From: Hallerella sp963656065
GTDB lineage: Bacteria > Fibrobacterota > Fibrobacteria > Fibrobacterales > Fibrobacteraceae
Assembly (NCBI GenBank): GCA_963656065.1
Contig: CAVKGV010000005.1
Span: forward strand, 109,495 to 173,494
Direction: 5' to 3'
DNA length: 64,000 bases
A program made the translations under genes and the position numbers. Shown here piece by piece: positions 34,554 through 43,164 of the stretch (position 1 is the stretch's first letter; each line of letters begins with the position of its first letter). Under the pieces are notes generated by a model. It saw only the letters and a program-made list of their open reading frames with translations. It was not told where the DNA came from and made no database searches.

Positions 34554-35966
34554 ATGAATGATTTGGAATCCGATAGACGTTTCTTGAAAAAGGGCGCATT
34601 GTTTAATGTGCTGGGAACGGCGCTTAAAATATGCGGCCCTCTTTTGACGGTGCTTCTTGCTCGAATTTTCGGTGCCGCCGAATTTGGAATTTTTGTTTCG
34701 ATGCAGGCCTTGCTATTGACGATAGCCCGGGCGGCCACTCTCGGATTAGACCGAGGTCTTCATTGGTATTTACCCCAGAACAAGCTTTATCATCGTCCTT
34801 TGTATAAAGGGATCATGGAATCGTTTTGGACGGCTGTCCTGATTTCTTTTTTGGCGACTGTAGTTATTTTTGCAGGATCCCATTTTTCCTTGTTTTCTAA
34901 AGAACTTCCCTATTATGCGGTTTCTTTGGTTTTTTATTCGGGAATGTATGTCCTCAGCAATTCTTCCGAAGGAAACAGAAAACCGTGGAACGCCATTTTT
35001 ATTAATGATTTCCTGATTGCCACATTGGCTCCATTGGTTTCCATCATTTTGCATTTTTTGAAAATACCGCATGCGCTTCCGCTGGGTCTTTTGTTCGGTC
35101 AAATCGGAGGCTTTCTGGCACATTCGTTTGTCGTTCGCCGGCAATTTCCCGATATGCCTCTGTTCCCCGAAGAAAAACTTTCGGGGGAGCTTCTGCGTTA
35201 TTCGATTCCGATTGGCCTGACGGTCTTTGTCGGGAATCTTTTAATGCGTTCAACTTTGTGGATGGTCCTTTTCTTTTTAGGAGCCGAGGCTGCCGGAGTC
35301 TATGCATTCATGACGACAATCGCGAACGGTTTGCAGACGATTCGGAATGGCTTCAATCCGATCTTGATTCCTGTCGTTTCCGAAATGGATAGCGAACGGT
35401 TAAAAACGGACATCAAACCGGTTTATTCCTATTGCGTTTCAATGGCAACTTTGATCCAGATTGTAATCGGATTCTTTATCGTTCTTTTTCCGGCGGAAAT
35501 TATGTCGATAGCAGGAAAGAATTTTGTGGTCCAGCCGATGGCGCTTGGTATTTTATTGTTTTTTCAGCTGGTTGCCACATTTTTTGGAATGGTCAATACG
35601 ATTATTGACGGTATGGGGAAAAGCCTGTTCAATTTAAAGGTCGGTTTGCTTGCTTTGGTCCTTTCGGTTGGCTTTGGGCTTGTTTTGATTCCGTGGCTCG
35701 GGCTGGTAGGGGCGGCCTTGTCGATGTTCATCTATGGAGTCGCTTCGGCGGTTTGCTACAATGTTTATCTTTTCCGGAAAAAGTTGCAGCCGTATTCCAG
35801 AAAACTATGGGTTGAAATCGTGTGGTCGATTCTTCTGCTGCTGCTCTATACCGTTTTAAATATTTTTCATTTTGAATTGTCCGCTTGGTTTAAGGGAATT
35901 GTCTATGTGGTTATTTTATCGCTTCTGGGCTTGCAGCTTTTCTTTTACCGGCGAAAATTTCGATAG
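34554..35966 (+). CDS. MOP/MATE-superfamily polysaccharide flippase (Wzx-like)
   Basis: 470 residues from ATG 34554 (ATG 34521 would add 11). About 12-14 hydrophobic segments, with LARIFGAAEFGIFVSMQALLLTIARAATLGLDRGLHWYLP near the N-terminus and LLARIFGAAEFG typical of Wzx/MurJ-like exporters. These flip lipid-linked glycans across the inner membrane. It starts the co-directional glycosyltransferase cluster; the GT32 gene begins 9 bases after its stop. Substrate unknown. Confidence 0.87.
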   Translation: MNDLESDRRFLKKGALFNVLGTALKICGPLLTVLLARIFGAAEFGIFVSMQALLLTIARAATLGLDRGLHWYLPQNKLYHRPLYKGIMESFWTAVLISFLATVVIFAGSHFSLFSKELPYYAVSLVFYSGMYVLSNSSEGNRKPWNAIFINDFLIATLAPLVSIILHFLKIPHALPLGLLFGQIGGFLAHSFVVRRQFPDMPLFPEEKLSGELLRYSIPIGLTVFVGNLLMRSTLWMVLFFLGAEAAGVYAFMTTIANGLQTIRNGFNPILIPVVSEMDSERLKTDIKPVYSYCVSMATLIQIVIGFFIVLFPAEIMSIAGKNFVVQPMALGILLFFQLVATFFGMVNTIIDGMGKSLFNLKVGLLALVLSVGFGLVLIPWLGLVGAALSMFIYGVASAVCYNVYLFRKKLQPYSRKLWVEIVWSILLLLLYTVLNIFHFELSAWFKGIVYVVILSLLGLQLFFYRRKFR

Positions 35967-35975
35967 GCGACGTGT

Positions 35976-36788
35976 ATGATTCCCAAAAAAATCCATTATA
36001 TTTGGCTTTCCGATGATCCGATGCCCGAACTCCCTAGGCTATGCCTTGCCAGTTGGAAACGGCATTGCGCAGATTACGAAATTGTTCACTGGGATATGGA
36101 AAAATGCCGATCGGTTATAGACCGTGTACCTTTTGTACGGGAGGCGGTAGGGCTTTCGAAATGGGCTTTCGCCAGCGATTACATCAGGCTTTACGCGTTA
36201 TATGTCGAAGGCGGGATATACCTGGACAGCGACGTATATCTTTATCAAAGTTTTGACGGCTTCTTGGATAACGCCTATTTTACAAACATTGAATTGACAT
36301 CGCACTTTTATAAGAACAAGTCCTGGAAAATGTTGAATGCCGACGGTACCAAGAAGAATCCGGAACAAATCGCTTTGCCGGGACTTGCCCTTCAGGCGGC
36401 GATTTTTGGAGCGGAAGCGGGTCATCCGTTTCTAAAAGCGTGCATGGAATATTATGAAAATTCACCATTCGTTTTGCCGGACGGTTCGCTGAATATCGAG
36501 AACATTTCGCCTTGCGTATATGCCCATGCCGCCCAGAAATTTGGTTTTGTGTATCAGGATCGCCTGCAACGATTAAAAAATGGAATAACCGTCTATCCAA
36601 GCGAAATCTTTTTGCCCAGCTTGAATCCTTCGAAATACAAGCCTTTTGCCATCCATGTGACGAATGGAAGCTGGAGACCGTTCTTTCAGAAACTGGTTCG
36701 ATTTGTCAAGCGTATTCCGCGGGGTTCTTTGGAGGCGCGGCTTGAACAGTATGAAGGCAAGCCCACCCTGAAATTGCCTGCGCTTTAA
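35976..36788 (+). CDS. Glycosyltransferase, GT32-like (DXD sugar-binding type)
   Basis: 270 residues. It begins IPKKIHYIWLSDDPMP, has FVREAVGLSKWAFASDYIRLYALYVEGGIYLDSDVYL with the metal/sugar-nucleotide DXD at about 82-84, and LPGLALQAAIFGAEAGHPFL. This is the Gly_transf_sug (OCH1-like) fold. It would add a sugar to the surface glycan made by this island. It lies 9 bases behind the flippase and 31 bases before the next glycosyltransferase. Confidence 0.88.
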   Translation: MIPKKIHYIWLSDDPMPELPRLCLASWKRHCADYEIVHWDMEKCRSVIDRVPFVREAVGLSKWAFASDYIRLYALYVEGGIYLDSDVYLYQSFDGFLDNAYFTNIELTSHFYKNKSWKMLNADGTKKNPEQIALPGLALQAAIFGAEAGHPFLKACMEYYENSPFVLPDGSLNIENISPCVYAHAAQKFGFVYQDRLQRLKNGITVYPSEIFLPSLNPSKYKPFAIHVTNGSWRPFFQKLVRFVKRIPRGSLEARLEQYEGKPTLKLPAL

Positions 36789-36806
36789 GTAAAATTTTTC
36801 GTTTTC

Positions 36807-36814
36807 TATTTTTA
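36807..36814 (+). promoter_or_regulatory. Putative -10-like box inside glycan cluster
   Basis: TATTTTTA, 5 bases before ATG 36820 with no Shine-Dalgarno; weaker match to the TAnnTTTG pattern. Confidence 0.3.
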
Positions 36815-36819
36815 ATTCC

Positions 36820-37830
36820 ATGACCAAATACCTCTTTGTCTTGACCAGTTCCCCGAAGGATTTTTTCTGCGAACAGACGCTCGTGGCGATTGCATCGCTC
36901 AGGGTTCACAATCCGAACGCCTTCGTCACGCTACTCACAGACGACAGGACCGCGGAATCGCTTACGGGAAAGCGTGCCGTGCTGAAGGAGGCGGTCGATG
37001 AGCTGAAGGTTCTCGCTCTCGATGAAAAGCTTTCGCCGATGCAGCGTTCGCGCTATCTGAAAACGGTCATGCGAAACGAGGTCGATGGGGATTTCCTGTA
37101 TATGGATTCGGACATCGCCGTTGTGGGAAACTTGGACATTCCGGAGGAATGGCGCGGCGGAATCTATGCGGTGCTCGATTTCCACACAAACCTGCACAAG
37201 GCGATTAACCGGAAGAAAGTGCTGAATGCGGCGAAAATGCTCGGATTCTCGCCGATTTTGAACGATGAACTTTTTAACGGGGGCGTGATGTTTGCGAGCG
37301 ACACGCCGGAAGTTCGGGCGTTTTTTAAAAAGTGGCACGAGCTTTGGGAATATTCGGTCTCCAAAAATTACCCCTATGACATGGCGGCTCTCGCCGAAAC
37401 GGATTTTTCGTTCGGCTATAAAATCCGGAAGATGCCTGGCGAATGGAATTGCCAGCTCGCTTACGGCAAGCGCTTTTTGTCGGATGCAAAGATCCTTCAT
37501 TTCTTCGGTTCGCGGATTATCGATCCTTGCGGTCGCCCGGCCCCGGATTCGATGGACGCCTTCTTGCCGAAAATTTTGCGGAAGAATTTTTATACGGACT
37601 TGAAAAATATCCCGGTGACGGTGGATGCTGACAAAAATATCCACATCAACGAATATTACGATTCCGTCATCCGAAACGCGAAGGACGCTTTCCTGTTCCA
37701 GACAAAAAAACTGGGAACTTTCGGAGCGGATGTCGTGCGGTCTTACGCCTTTGCGCGAACGCTTGCGTTCCTGTATCGCAAAATGCCCTTTCTCGTTCGC
37801 CCGATTGAATGGCTGGGGAAAATCCGATGA
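36820..37830 (+). CDS. GT8-like glycosyltransferase
   Basis: 336 residues. MTKYLFVLTSSPKDFFCEQTLVAIASLRVHNPNAFVTLLTDD is a nucleotide-sugar binding start, and YMDSDIAVVGNLD contains the DXD at about 95-97. LFNGGVMFASDTPEVRAFFKKW and LHFFGSRIIDP follow the GT8/GT-A pattern. The C-terminal part is helical and basic and may lie on the membrane. The next gene, a GT4 enzyme, overlaps its stop by ATGA. Confidence 0.8.
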   Translation: MTKYLFVLTSSPKDFFCEQTLVAIASLRVHNPNAFVTLLTDDRTAESLTGKRAVLKEAVDELKVLALDEKLSPMQRSRYLKTVMRNEVDGDFLYMDSDIAVVGNLDIPEEWRGGIYAVLDFHTNLHKAINRKKVLNAAKMLGFSPILNDELFNGGVMFASDTPEVRAFFKKWHELWEYSVSKNYPYDMAALAETDFSFGYKIRKMPGEWNCQLAYGKRFLSDAKILHFFGSRIIDPCGRPAPDSMDAFLPKILRKNFYTDLKNIPVTVDADKNIHINEYYDSVIRNAKDAFLFQTKKLGTFGADVVRSYAFARTLAFLYRKMPFLVRPIEWLGKIR

Positions 37831-39029
37831 ACCTGCTCTATAATCTGGTCGCGGTGCAGCCCATCCACAATGCGAAATTTCACGGCGGCGGGTCGTATGG
37901 GGAAGTCGTGTTTTTTGCGCTGCTCCATGCGCTGTTTGATCGTGCGGATTCTGTTTCACCGGATGTCCGTCTTTGCGCAACCTTTGATTCGGAAAAATAT
38001 CTGGACCCGAAAATCGTTTCCGCCTGTAAAAAATATCGGGTCCCTCTGTTTGATATCCGCGAAAAGTCGCCGCAGCAAATAATCGATGAAAATCGGATAG
38101 ACACGTTTTATACACCGCTCTATTCGCTGGGAAAAAAGTGGGACATCTCCGTTCCGCGTTTCGTCTTTACGTGGCACGGCGTGCGCGCGCTCGAAATGAA
38201 ATACAGTTCGCTGGGAATTCAATTCGCGAAGAGTTTTTCGCAAAAGGCGGAAGCGCTTGTGCGTTATCGCGAGCTGTGGAAAAAGTATTTTTACAAGCCG
38301 AAGTATGAGCGGGTCGCGCAGCGGATTGCCGAGGGAAAGGTTCTTGCGATTACGGTGAGCGAACACAGTCGCGCTTCGATTCGAAATTTTTTCCCGGAAC
38401 TTTTGCACGTGGAAATCCCGGTGTTTTACAGCCCGATGGAAAGTGTCGAACCTGCAGGAACGCTTCCGTCAGAAGTTTTTCCGCAAAAGTATTTTCTCTT
38501 GACTAGCGGGGCGCGCTGGGAAAAAAATAATCTCTTGGCGGTAAAAGCTTTTGACGGGCTTGCCGAAACGTTCCTGAAGGACGATTCGAAATTCAAGGTT
38601 GTCGTGACGGGTGTGCCAAATCCAAAAGTCTACCGGAAGAATCTCCGCCATCCGGAGCGGTTCGTTTTTTTGGATTACGTGGAAACGGAGCTGCTTGAAC
38701 TGTTGCACCAAAACGCGTATGCGTTTATCTTCCCGTCGCTCAACGAAGGCTTTGGCTATCCGCCGATGCAGTCGATGCGTTACGGTGTCCCGGTGGCGGC
38801 GAGCGGTTCCACGTCGATTCCCGAAATCTGCGGGGACGCGGCGCTGTATTTCGATCCGTATTCCGAGAGTGAAATTCGGAATCGGATGATTCAATTGCTG
38901 GATACGGGGGGGGGGTATTTAGAGCGTTCTTTAAAATCCAAGTCCCGGTATGCGGAAGTGAGCAAACGGCAACAGGCGGATTTGGAAAAGACGGTTCGGT
39001 ATATCCTCGGAAACGCTTCCGACATCTAA
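37827..39029 (+). CDS. GT4-type glycosyltransferase with G10 tract near its 3' end
   Basis: 400 residues. The N-terminal half has FHGGGSYGEVVFFALLHAL and WHGVRALEMKY; the C-terminal GT-B half has YFLLTSGARWEKNNLLAVKAF, VVVTGVPNP and the donor-binding AFIFPSLNEGFGYPPMQSMRYGVPVAASGSTSIPEICGDAA, the GT4 E-x7-E region. A run of ten G at 38906-38915 encodes TGGG at residues 360-363 and is in frame here; nine G would stop translation within two codons, removing about the last 36 residues. Overlaps the preceding gene by 4 bases. Confidence 0.88.
   Translation: MNLLYNLVAVQPIHNAKFHGGGSYGEVVFFALLHALFDRADSVSPDVRLCATFDSEKYLDPKIVSACKKYRVPLFDIREKSPQQIIDENRIDTFYTPLYSLGKKWDISVPRFVFTWHGVRALEMKYSSLGIQFAKSFSQKAEALVRYRELWKKYFYKPKYERVAQRIAEGKVLAITVSEHSRASIRNFFPELLHVEIPVFYSPMESVEPAGTLPSEVFPQKYFLLTSGARWEKNNLLAVKAFDGLAETFLKDDSKFKVVVTGVPNPKVYRKNLRHPERFVFLDYVETELLELLHQNAYAFIFPSLNEGFGYPPMQSMRYGVPVAASGSTSIPEICGDAALYFDPYSESEIRNRMIQLLDTGGGYLERSLKSKSRYAEVSKRQQADLEKTVRYILGNASDI
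38906..38915. repeat. G10 homopolymer tract (candidate phase-variation switch)
   Basis: Ten consecutive G inside the GT4 gene, the longest G run in the window. Nine would lead directly to TAG; eleven would replace the C-terminus and read on to a TAA just before the next gene's start. Confidence 0.7.
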
Positions 39030-39162
39030 CAGACATTCGTACGGCTTTTAAGCCAGCTTCAGGAAAGCCTTTTTCCTTGCCTGGGAAATATGTCCGGGCT
39101 TTTCTTTGCAGCCGGCGAAAAACTTTGAAAATAAAAATTGTCCAGTCCAGGAGGATTTAAAA

Positions 39163-40005
39163 ATGGAACGAATTCCGGTTGCTCTTTCGTGCGATAATCG
39201 GCAGGCGGTAGCGATGTCTGTCGTGATGGTTTCCGCGATTAAAAATGCCGCCCCGGATACTTTTTATGAATTTTACTGTCTGCTTTCAAAAGATGTTTCC
39301 CCGGAAAATCGGATGCGTTTGCAGGAATGTAAAAATTGCAGCGGAAAAAATAGTTCTGTCTCGTTGATTGAAATGGCGGAATCTTTTCAAAAAATCGAAT
39401 ATGGAAAGTTTGTGGGACTTGTTCATTCTGTGACCGCTCCGGCTCTTTATCGGTTGAAATTGCCTTCTATCTTGGAGCGATATGAAAAGGTTATCTACTT
39501 GGATACGGATACCTTGGTGAGATGCGATTTGAAATCCTTGTTCCATTTTGGACTGGGAGATGCTTATTTTGCAGGAGTCCCTGTGGCATGGGCGCAAGTC
39601 AATAAGAAAAAACGGGAACGCTGGCTGCGAAAAAGTAAAATTCCTGAAATGGACGATTATTTGAATAGCGGAGTTCTTTTGATGAATTTGAAAAAAATGC
39701 GGGAAGAGGCTTTTGAATCTAAATGTCTATCTCTTGTCGGAAACCGTGAATTTGCAAAATTGGATCCGGCGGATCAGTTGATTTTGAACTTTGTAGGCTA
39801 TGGAAAAGTTCGCCTCTTGCCCTGTCGATTCAATGTGACGATGAATCATTTTAAAAATCCCGGGAAACTGGAAATTTTCTATTCCAGAAAGGAAATCCGA
39901 GAGGCTCTTGAAGAACCGGCGATCATTCATTGGACGGGAGCTTGCAAGCCTTGGCTGTATTACGATGTTCCGCTCGCACGGGATGATTTTTGCTTTTGGT
40001 CTTGA
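39163..40005 (+). CDS. GT8-family glycosyltransferase
   Basis: 280 residues. ERIPVALSCDNRQAVAMSVVMVSAIKNA is the GT8 first strand and helix, with IYLDTDTLVRCDLKSLF giving the DXD at about 113-115 and DYLNSGVLLMNLKKMR and PADQLILNF the other conserved blocks; HWTGACKPW near the end is the metal-binding His region. It resembles LPS galactosyl/glucosyltransferases. GGAGG lies 8 bases before the ATG at 39163. It ends 6 bases from the convergent lnt gene. Confidence 0.9.
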   Translation: MERIPVALSCDNRQAVAMSVVMVSAIKNAAPDTFYEFYCLLSKDVSPENRMRLQECKNCSGKNSSVSLIEMAESFQKIEYGKFVGLVHSVTAPALYRLKLPSILERYEKVIYLDTDTLVRCDLKSLFHFGLGDAYFAGVPVAWAQVNKKKRERWLRKSKIPEMDDYLNSGVLLMNLKKMREEAFESKCLSLVGNREFAKLDPADQLILNFVGYGKVRLLPCRFNVTMNHFKNPGKLEIFYSRKEIREALEEPAIIHWTGACKPWLYYDVPLARDDFCFWS

Positions 40006-40011
40006 AGTTCT

Positions 40012-41895
40012 TTAAGGGGTGAATGCCTTCGATTTTTTGTCTCCGTTTCTTTTGGAAAATCCCCAGAGTGCGATTAGGTAGGCGAAGAAAAATCCGAGCA
40101 GCCCGTATTCGACCGCGTCCCCGATGTGAAAGTAAAGCGTGTCCCGGCTGCGGAGCGGAACTTTGCGTGTGATGACGCGTTCCGTGTAGAGTTCTGTTTT
40201 CATGTCCTCGTTGCCGAACTGGTCGATGAATGCGGAAATTCCCGTGTTGGTGCAGCGGACCGCCGGGTAGCCGCTTTCGATGACGCGGTAGCGGATCTGG
40301 TTCAGATGCTGTGCCGCGGCGGTGCTTTTCCCGAACCAGCCGTCGTTGGTGATATCGACCATCAGACGGGAACCTTCTCGAATGGCGTGGCGAACTTCCA
40401 TACCGTAGATCGTTTCGTAGCAGATGAAAGGACTCCAGGAAAAAGGTTCGAAAACGGGCCGTTCTTTTCCCGGAACGAAATTTCCCTGTCCGACATCGAC
40501 ATAGTTCAAGATGGAAAAAATATCGTCGAAGGGAATCCTTTCGCTGAACGGGACGAGATGCGTCTTGATGTAGCGCGTGTATTCGCTTTCGCCTGGCCTA
40601 AAGAGAAAACCGCTGTTGTAGAGGTTCACCGGTCGCGGAGGCTTGCCGTTTCTGTCGTAGTCGAGCGTCCCGATAAAGAGGCTTGTCCGCGTGTCCTTGA
40701 TTCGGTTAAAAATCCAATTTTTTTCGCGGGAACGCTTGCGCAAAAAATCCGGGATGGCCGTTTCCGGAAAAACGATAAGGTCCGGAGCGTCCGAATCCCA
40801 GTCGATGCTGTCGTTTGCAAGGCTCCACGTTTTCTGGACGACGGAATCGTAATAGGCTTTGCTCCACTTGTTTGTCTGCTGGATATTTGGCTGGACGATG
40901 GCGACGGTTGGAATTCCCGCGGAATCTGCGTAGAACGGAGACGCTTCTTTCGAGGAAAGTCGAACGGAACCGTAGCTCCAGAGAAGGGCGAAAAGAAGAA
41001 CCGGTACGGCAAAAAGAAATTTTTTCTTTTGGGTAAAGGCGATGGCGACAGCCAGATTGCTCGCGATGACAAGCGCCGTATAGCCGAAAACGCCGATGAG
41101 CGACAGGGCTTGGAGAAGTTCAAGCTGCTTGCCGAAAGCGTATCCGAGATGGCTCCACGGAAAGCTGAAATCCCCGATGCTGCGCGTCATTTCCAGCCCG
41201 GCGTAGAACAGCGGAAACAGCACGAGGAATAGGGGAAAGTTTTTGACCTTGATGCTTCTCGCCTTGACAAATACCGCAGCGGCTATCGTATTGTAAACGC
41301 TGAAGTAGGAAATGAGAAGAATCAACCCGATGAAAATCAGGACCGCAGGCCCGACATTCATCACGTTGTAAATCCAGTAGTAGTTGATGACGTTGTATAA
41401 AAATCCCGACCAGAATGAGGCGAAAAGGGCTGTCTGCATTCCGGACCGTAAAAGGACGAGAAACCACGGGACAAGGAACACCAGGGCGCCCGGGCCTAGG
41501 GGAAGCGGAGGAAATGCGAGCGCATAAAATCCCCAGCCGATGCTGCAGATAAGGAGCGCGAAGCGCGATTCCCGTTCCCGGATGCGGTGAAAATTCCAGG
41601 CGGCAAACCGAAACAGCCCGAACAGGAAAAGCGGGATGAAAACGATGCAGAGTTGGAAAAGCCCGATATGCGCCTGCAGCAGATAGTCGGCGGCGAGCGA
41701 AAGAAATCCCGCTCCGCAAAAAATTCCAAGAACTTTTTGAAAATTTTCGCGCACTTTTTTTGAAAGCAGAAACGGCAACGCGCAGACGAAAGGGACGAGC
41801 TGCGGCGCAAAGAGATAGATTCCTTCGGTATCGGGATTTGCGTGCAAGAGCGCAATTTCCAAAATCGCCTGGACGCTCAGAAACGCGAAGATCAT
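40012..41895 (-). CDS. lnt: Apolipoprotein N-acyltransferase
   Basis: 627 residues, about 100 longer than E. coli Lnt because of additional N-terminal membrane segments. The C-terminal nitrilase-like domain has the catalytic triad: Glu378 in FPETAIP, Lys444 in IKTHLVPF, Cys492 in ICYETIY; also DITNDGWFG and TNTGISAFID. Lnt adds the third acyl chain to lipoproteins in the inner membrane, fitting the many lipoproteins here. It overlaps the rsmI stop by 4 bases, and ends tail to tail with the GT8 gene. Confidence 0.93.
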   Translation of the reverse strand: MIFAFLSVQAILEIALLHANPDTEGIYLFAPQLVPFVCALPFLLSKKVRENFQKVLGIFCGAGFLSLAADYLLQAHIGLFQLCIVFIPLFLFGLFRFAAWNFHRIRERESRFALLICSIGWGFYALAFPPLPLGPGALVFLVPWFLVLLRSGMQTALFASFWSGFLYNVINYYWIYNVMNVGPAVLIFIGLILLISYFSVYNTIAAAVFVKARSIKVKNFPLFLVLFPLFYAGLEMTRSIGDFSFPWSHLGYAFGKQLELLQALSLIGVFGYTALVIASNLAVAIAFTQKKKFLFAVPVLLFALLWSYGSVRLSSKEASPFYADSAGIPTVAIVQPNIQQTNKWSKAYYDSVVQKTWSLANDSIDWDSDAPDLIVFPETAIPDFLRKRSREKNWIFNRIKDTRTSLFIGTLDYDRNGKPPRPVNLYNSGFLFRPGESEYTRYIKTHLVPFSERIPFDDIFSILNYVDVGQGNFVPGKERPVFEPFSWSPFICYETIYGMEVRHAIREGSRLMVDITNDGWFGKSTAAAQHLNQIRYRVIESGYPAVRCTNTGISAFIDQFGNEDMKTELYTERVITRKVPLRSRDTLYFHIGDAVEYGLLGFFFAYLIALWGFSKRNGDKKSKAFTP

Positions 41896-42578
41896 AGTCC
41901 GCCTTTTCCCTGTGGATGGAACAGCAACACGTATTCGCCTTTCGGTTCGCGGGTCTTGTAATGTTCGAGCAGTTTCGAAGGAGTTCCCACAAGATGCTCT
42001 TCGAATTTTTTGGTCAGTTCGCGCATCAGCGCCACGGGAATTTCTCCGAAAACCTGGCGGATTTCATCGATGAACTTGACGAGGTTGTGCGGACTTGCGT
42101 AGAAGATAAGTGTCGAATCGGCGGATGTCTTCAGCTTTTCGAGCAGGTGCAAGCGTTGGGCGCTTTTCTTTGGAGAAAAGTTTTCAAAGCGGAAACGGTC
42201 GGTCGGAAGCCCGCTAGAAACCAGCGCGTTTATCATGGCGCAGGCTCCCGGAACGCTTCGCACGTCAATCCCTTCACGGACGCATTCGCGTACAAGGTTG
42301 AACGCCGGGTCGGCAATGCCGGGAGTTCCCGCGTCGCTGATGATAGCGATGTCGCCTTCGCTTTTGAGATATTCCACATACTTGGGCGTCACCTCTTCCT
42401 TGTTGAAATCGTGGTAGCTTTCCGTTCTTGTACGGATTTCGTAGTGGTCGAGGAGAAGTCTTGAATGGCGCGTGTCTTCCGCGAGGATGAGGGGAACTTC
42501 TTTTAAAATGCGAACGGCCCGGTATGTGATGTCTTCAAGGTTTCCGATGGGAGTGGCGACAATATAAAGTGTGTGCAT
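41892..42578 (-). CDS. rsmI: 16S rRNA (cytidine(1402)-2'-O)-methyltransferase
   Basis: 228 residues. It starts LYIVATPIGNLEDITYRAVRIL and has AEDTRHSRLLLDHY, IISDAGTPGIADPAFNLVREC and VRSVPGACAMINALVSSGLPTDRFRFENF, the sequence hallmarks of RsmI. It methylates the ribose of C1402 in the decoding centre using SAM. It lies 9 bases after the small lipoprotein gene and overlaps lnt, forming a three-gene minus-strand unit. Confidence 0.95.
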   Translation of the reverse strand: MHTLYIVATPIGNLEDITYRAVRILKEVPLILAEDTRHSRLLLDHYEIRTRTESYHDFNKEEVTPKYVEYLKSEGDIAIISDAGTPGIADPAFNLVRECVREGIDVRSVPGACAMINALVSSGLPTDRFRFENFSPKKSAQRLHLLEKLKTSADSTLIFYASPHNLVKFIDEIRQVFGEIPVALMRELTKKFEEHLVGTPSKLLEHYKTREPKGEYVLLFHPQGKGGL

Positions 42579-42587
42579 ATTTTGAAG

Positions 42588-43133
42588 TTAGTAAAAGTCC
42601 GAGCGAATCGTGTTGTCCGCGGGAACGTTTTGTTGCAGGGACTGCTTGAGACGCGCCGCGAGCTTTGTGTGGATCATATCGGCCCGCTTCTGGATGTAGC
42701 CGTTTCGGTAAGGCCCATACCAAAAGAGGCGGGGCTGTTCCTCTTCCAAAAATTTCGCCCGCTCGACGGTAACGCCGTCGCAGGAAAGCTCCGAAGAAAG
42801 CGACATGGAAATGTCGTCTTCGCGGGGCATCGCAGGCCAGAGCGGCGCCAGCACGAAAATTCCCAGATACCAGAAACTGGCATAGCGTTCCTCGACCGTG
42901 CCGTCGAATGAAAGGCTCAAGCGGCAGCCGACCGGAACCGCTTTTTCAAGCGAGCTCCTGTAAAAATTTTTCAGCTCTTCGGAAATTTTGACCGAATCTC
43001 CGTCATCTTTCGCCGAGAATGAAATATCTGGAGCTTCTTTCTCACGGACATCTCCGGAAAAATCCGCATGGTATAGGGAAGGCGCGCAGGCGGAGAGCAA
43101 AAGGGCGGATAGGATGCCGAGAAAAATTTTCAC
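42588..43133 (-). CDS. Small hypothetical lipoprotein
   Basis: 181 residues from a GTG start. The signal KIFLGILSALLLSAC has the lipobox Cys16. The mature protein is beta-rich with FWYLGIFVLAPLWPAMPRED in the middle, a short hydrophobic patch. No family recognised. The promoter-like TATCTTTT ends 4 bases before the GTG; the divergent lpxH-like gene starts only 31 bases away. Confidence 0.7.
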   Translation of the reverse strand: MKIFLGILSALLLSACAPSLYHADFSGDVREKEAPDISFSAKDDGDSVKISEELKNFYRSSLEKAVPVGCRLSLSFDGTVEERYASFWYLGIFVLAPLWPAMPREDDISMSLSSELSCDGVTVERAKFLEEEQPRLFWYGPYRNGYIQKRADMIHTKLAARLKQSLQQNVPADNTIRSDFY

Positions 43134-43137
43134 GGAT

Positions 43138-43145
43138 AAAAGATA
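43138..43145 (-). promoter_or_regulatory. Putative -10-like box of lipoprotein-rsmI-lnt unit
   Basis: TATCTTTT on the minus strand, 4 bases before the GTG start. Confidence 0.4.
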
Positions 43146-43151
43146 GATTAT

Positions 43152-43159
43152 TACATTTT
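43152..43159 (+). promoter_or_regulatory. Putative -10-like box of the lpxH-like gene
   Basis: TACATTTT, 5 bases before ATG 43165; it almost abuts the box of the divergent gene. Confidence 0.45.
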
Positions 43160-43164
43160 TGCGT

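Noticed and set aside
39030..39162. Extended reading frame of the GT4 gene through to the GT8 start
   Set aside because: It exists only with eleven G and its sequence is unlike a protein tail; I treat it as chance.
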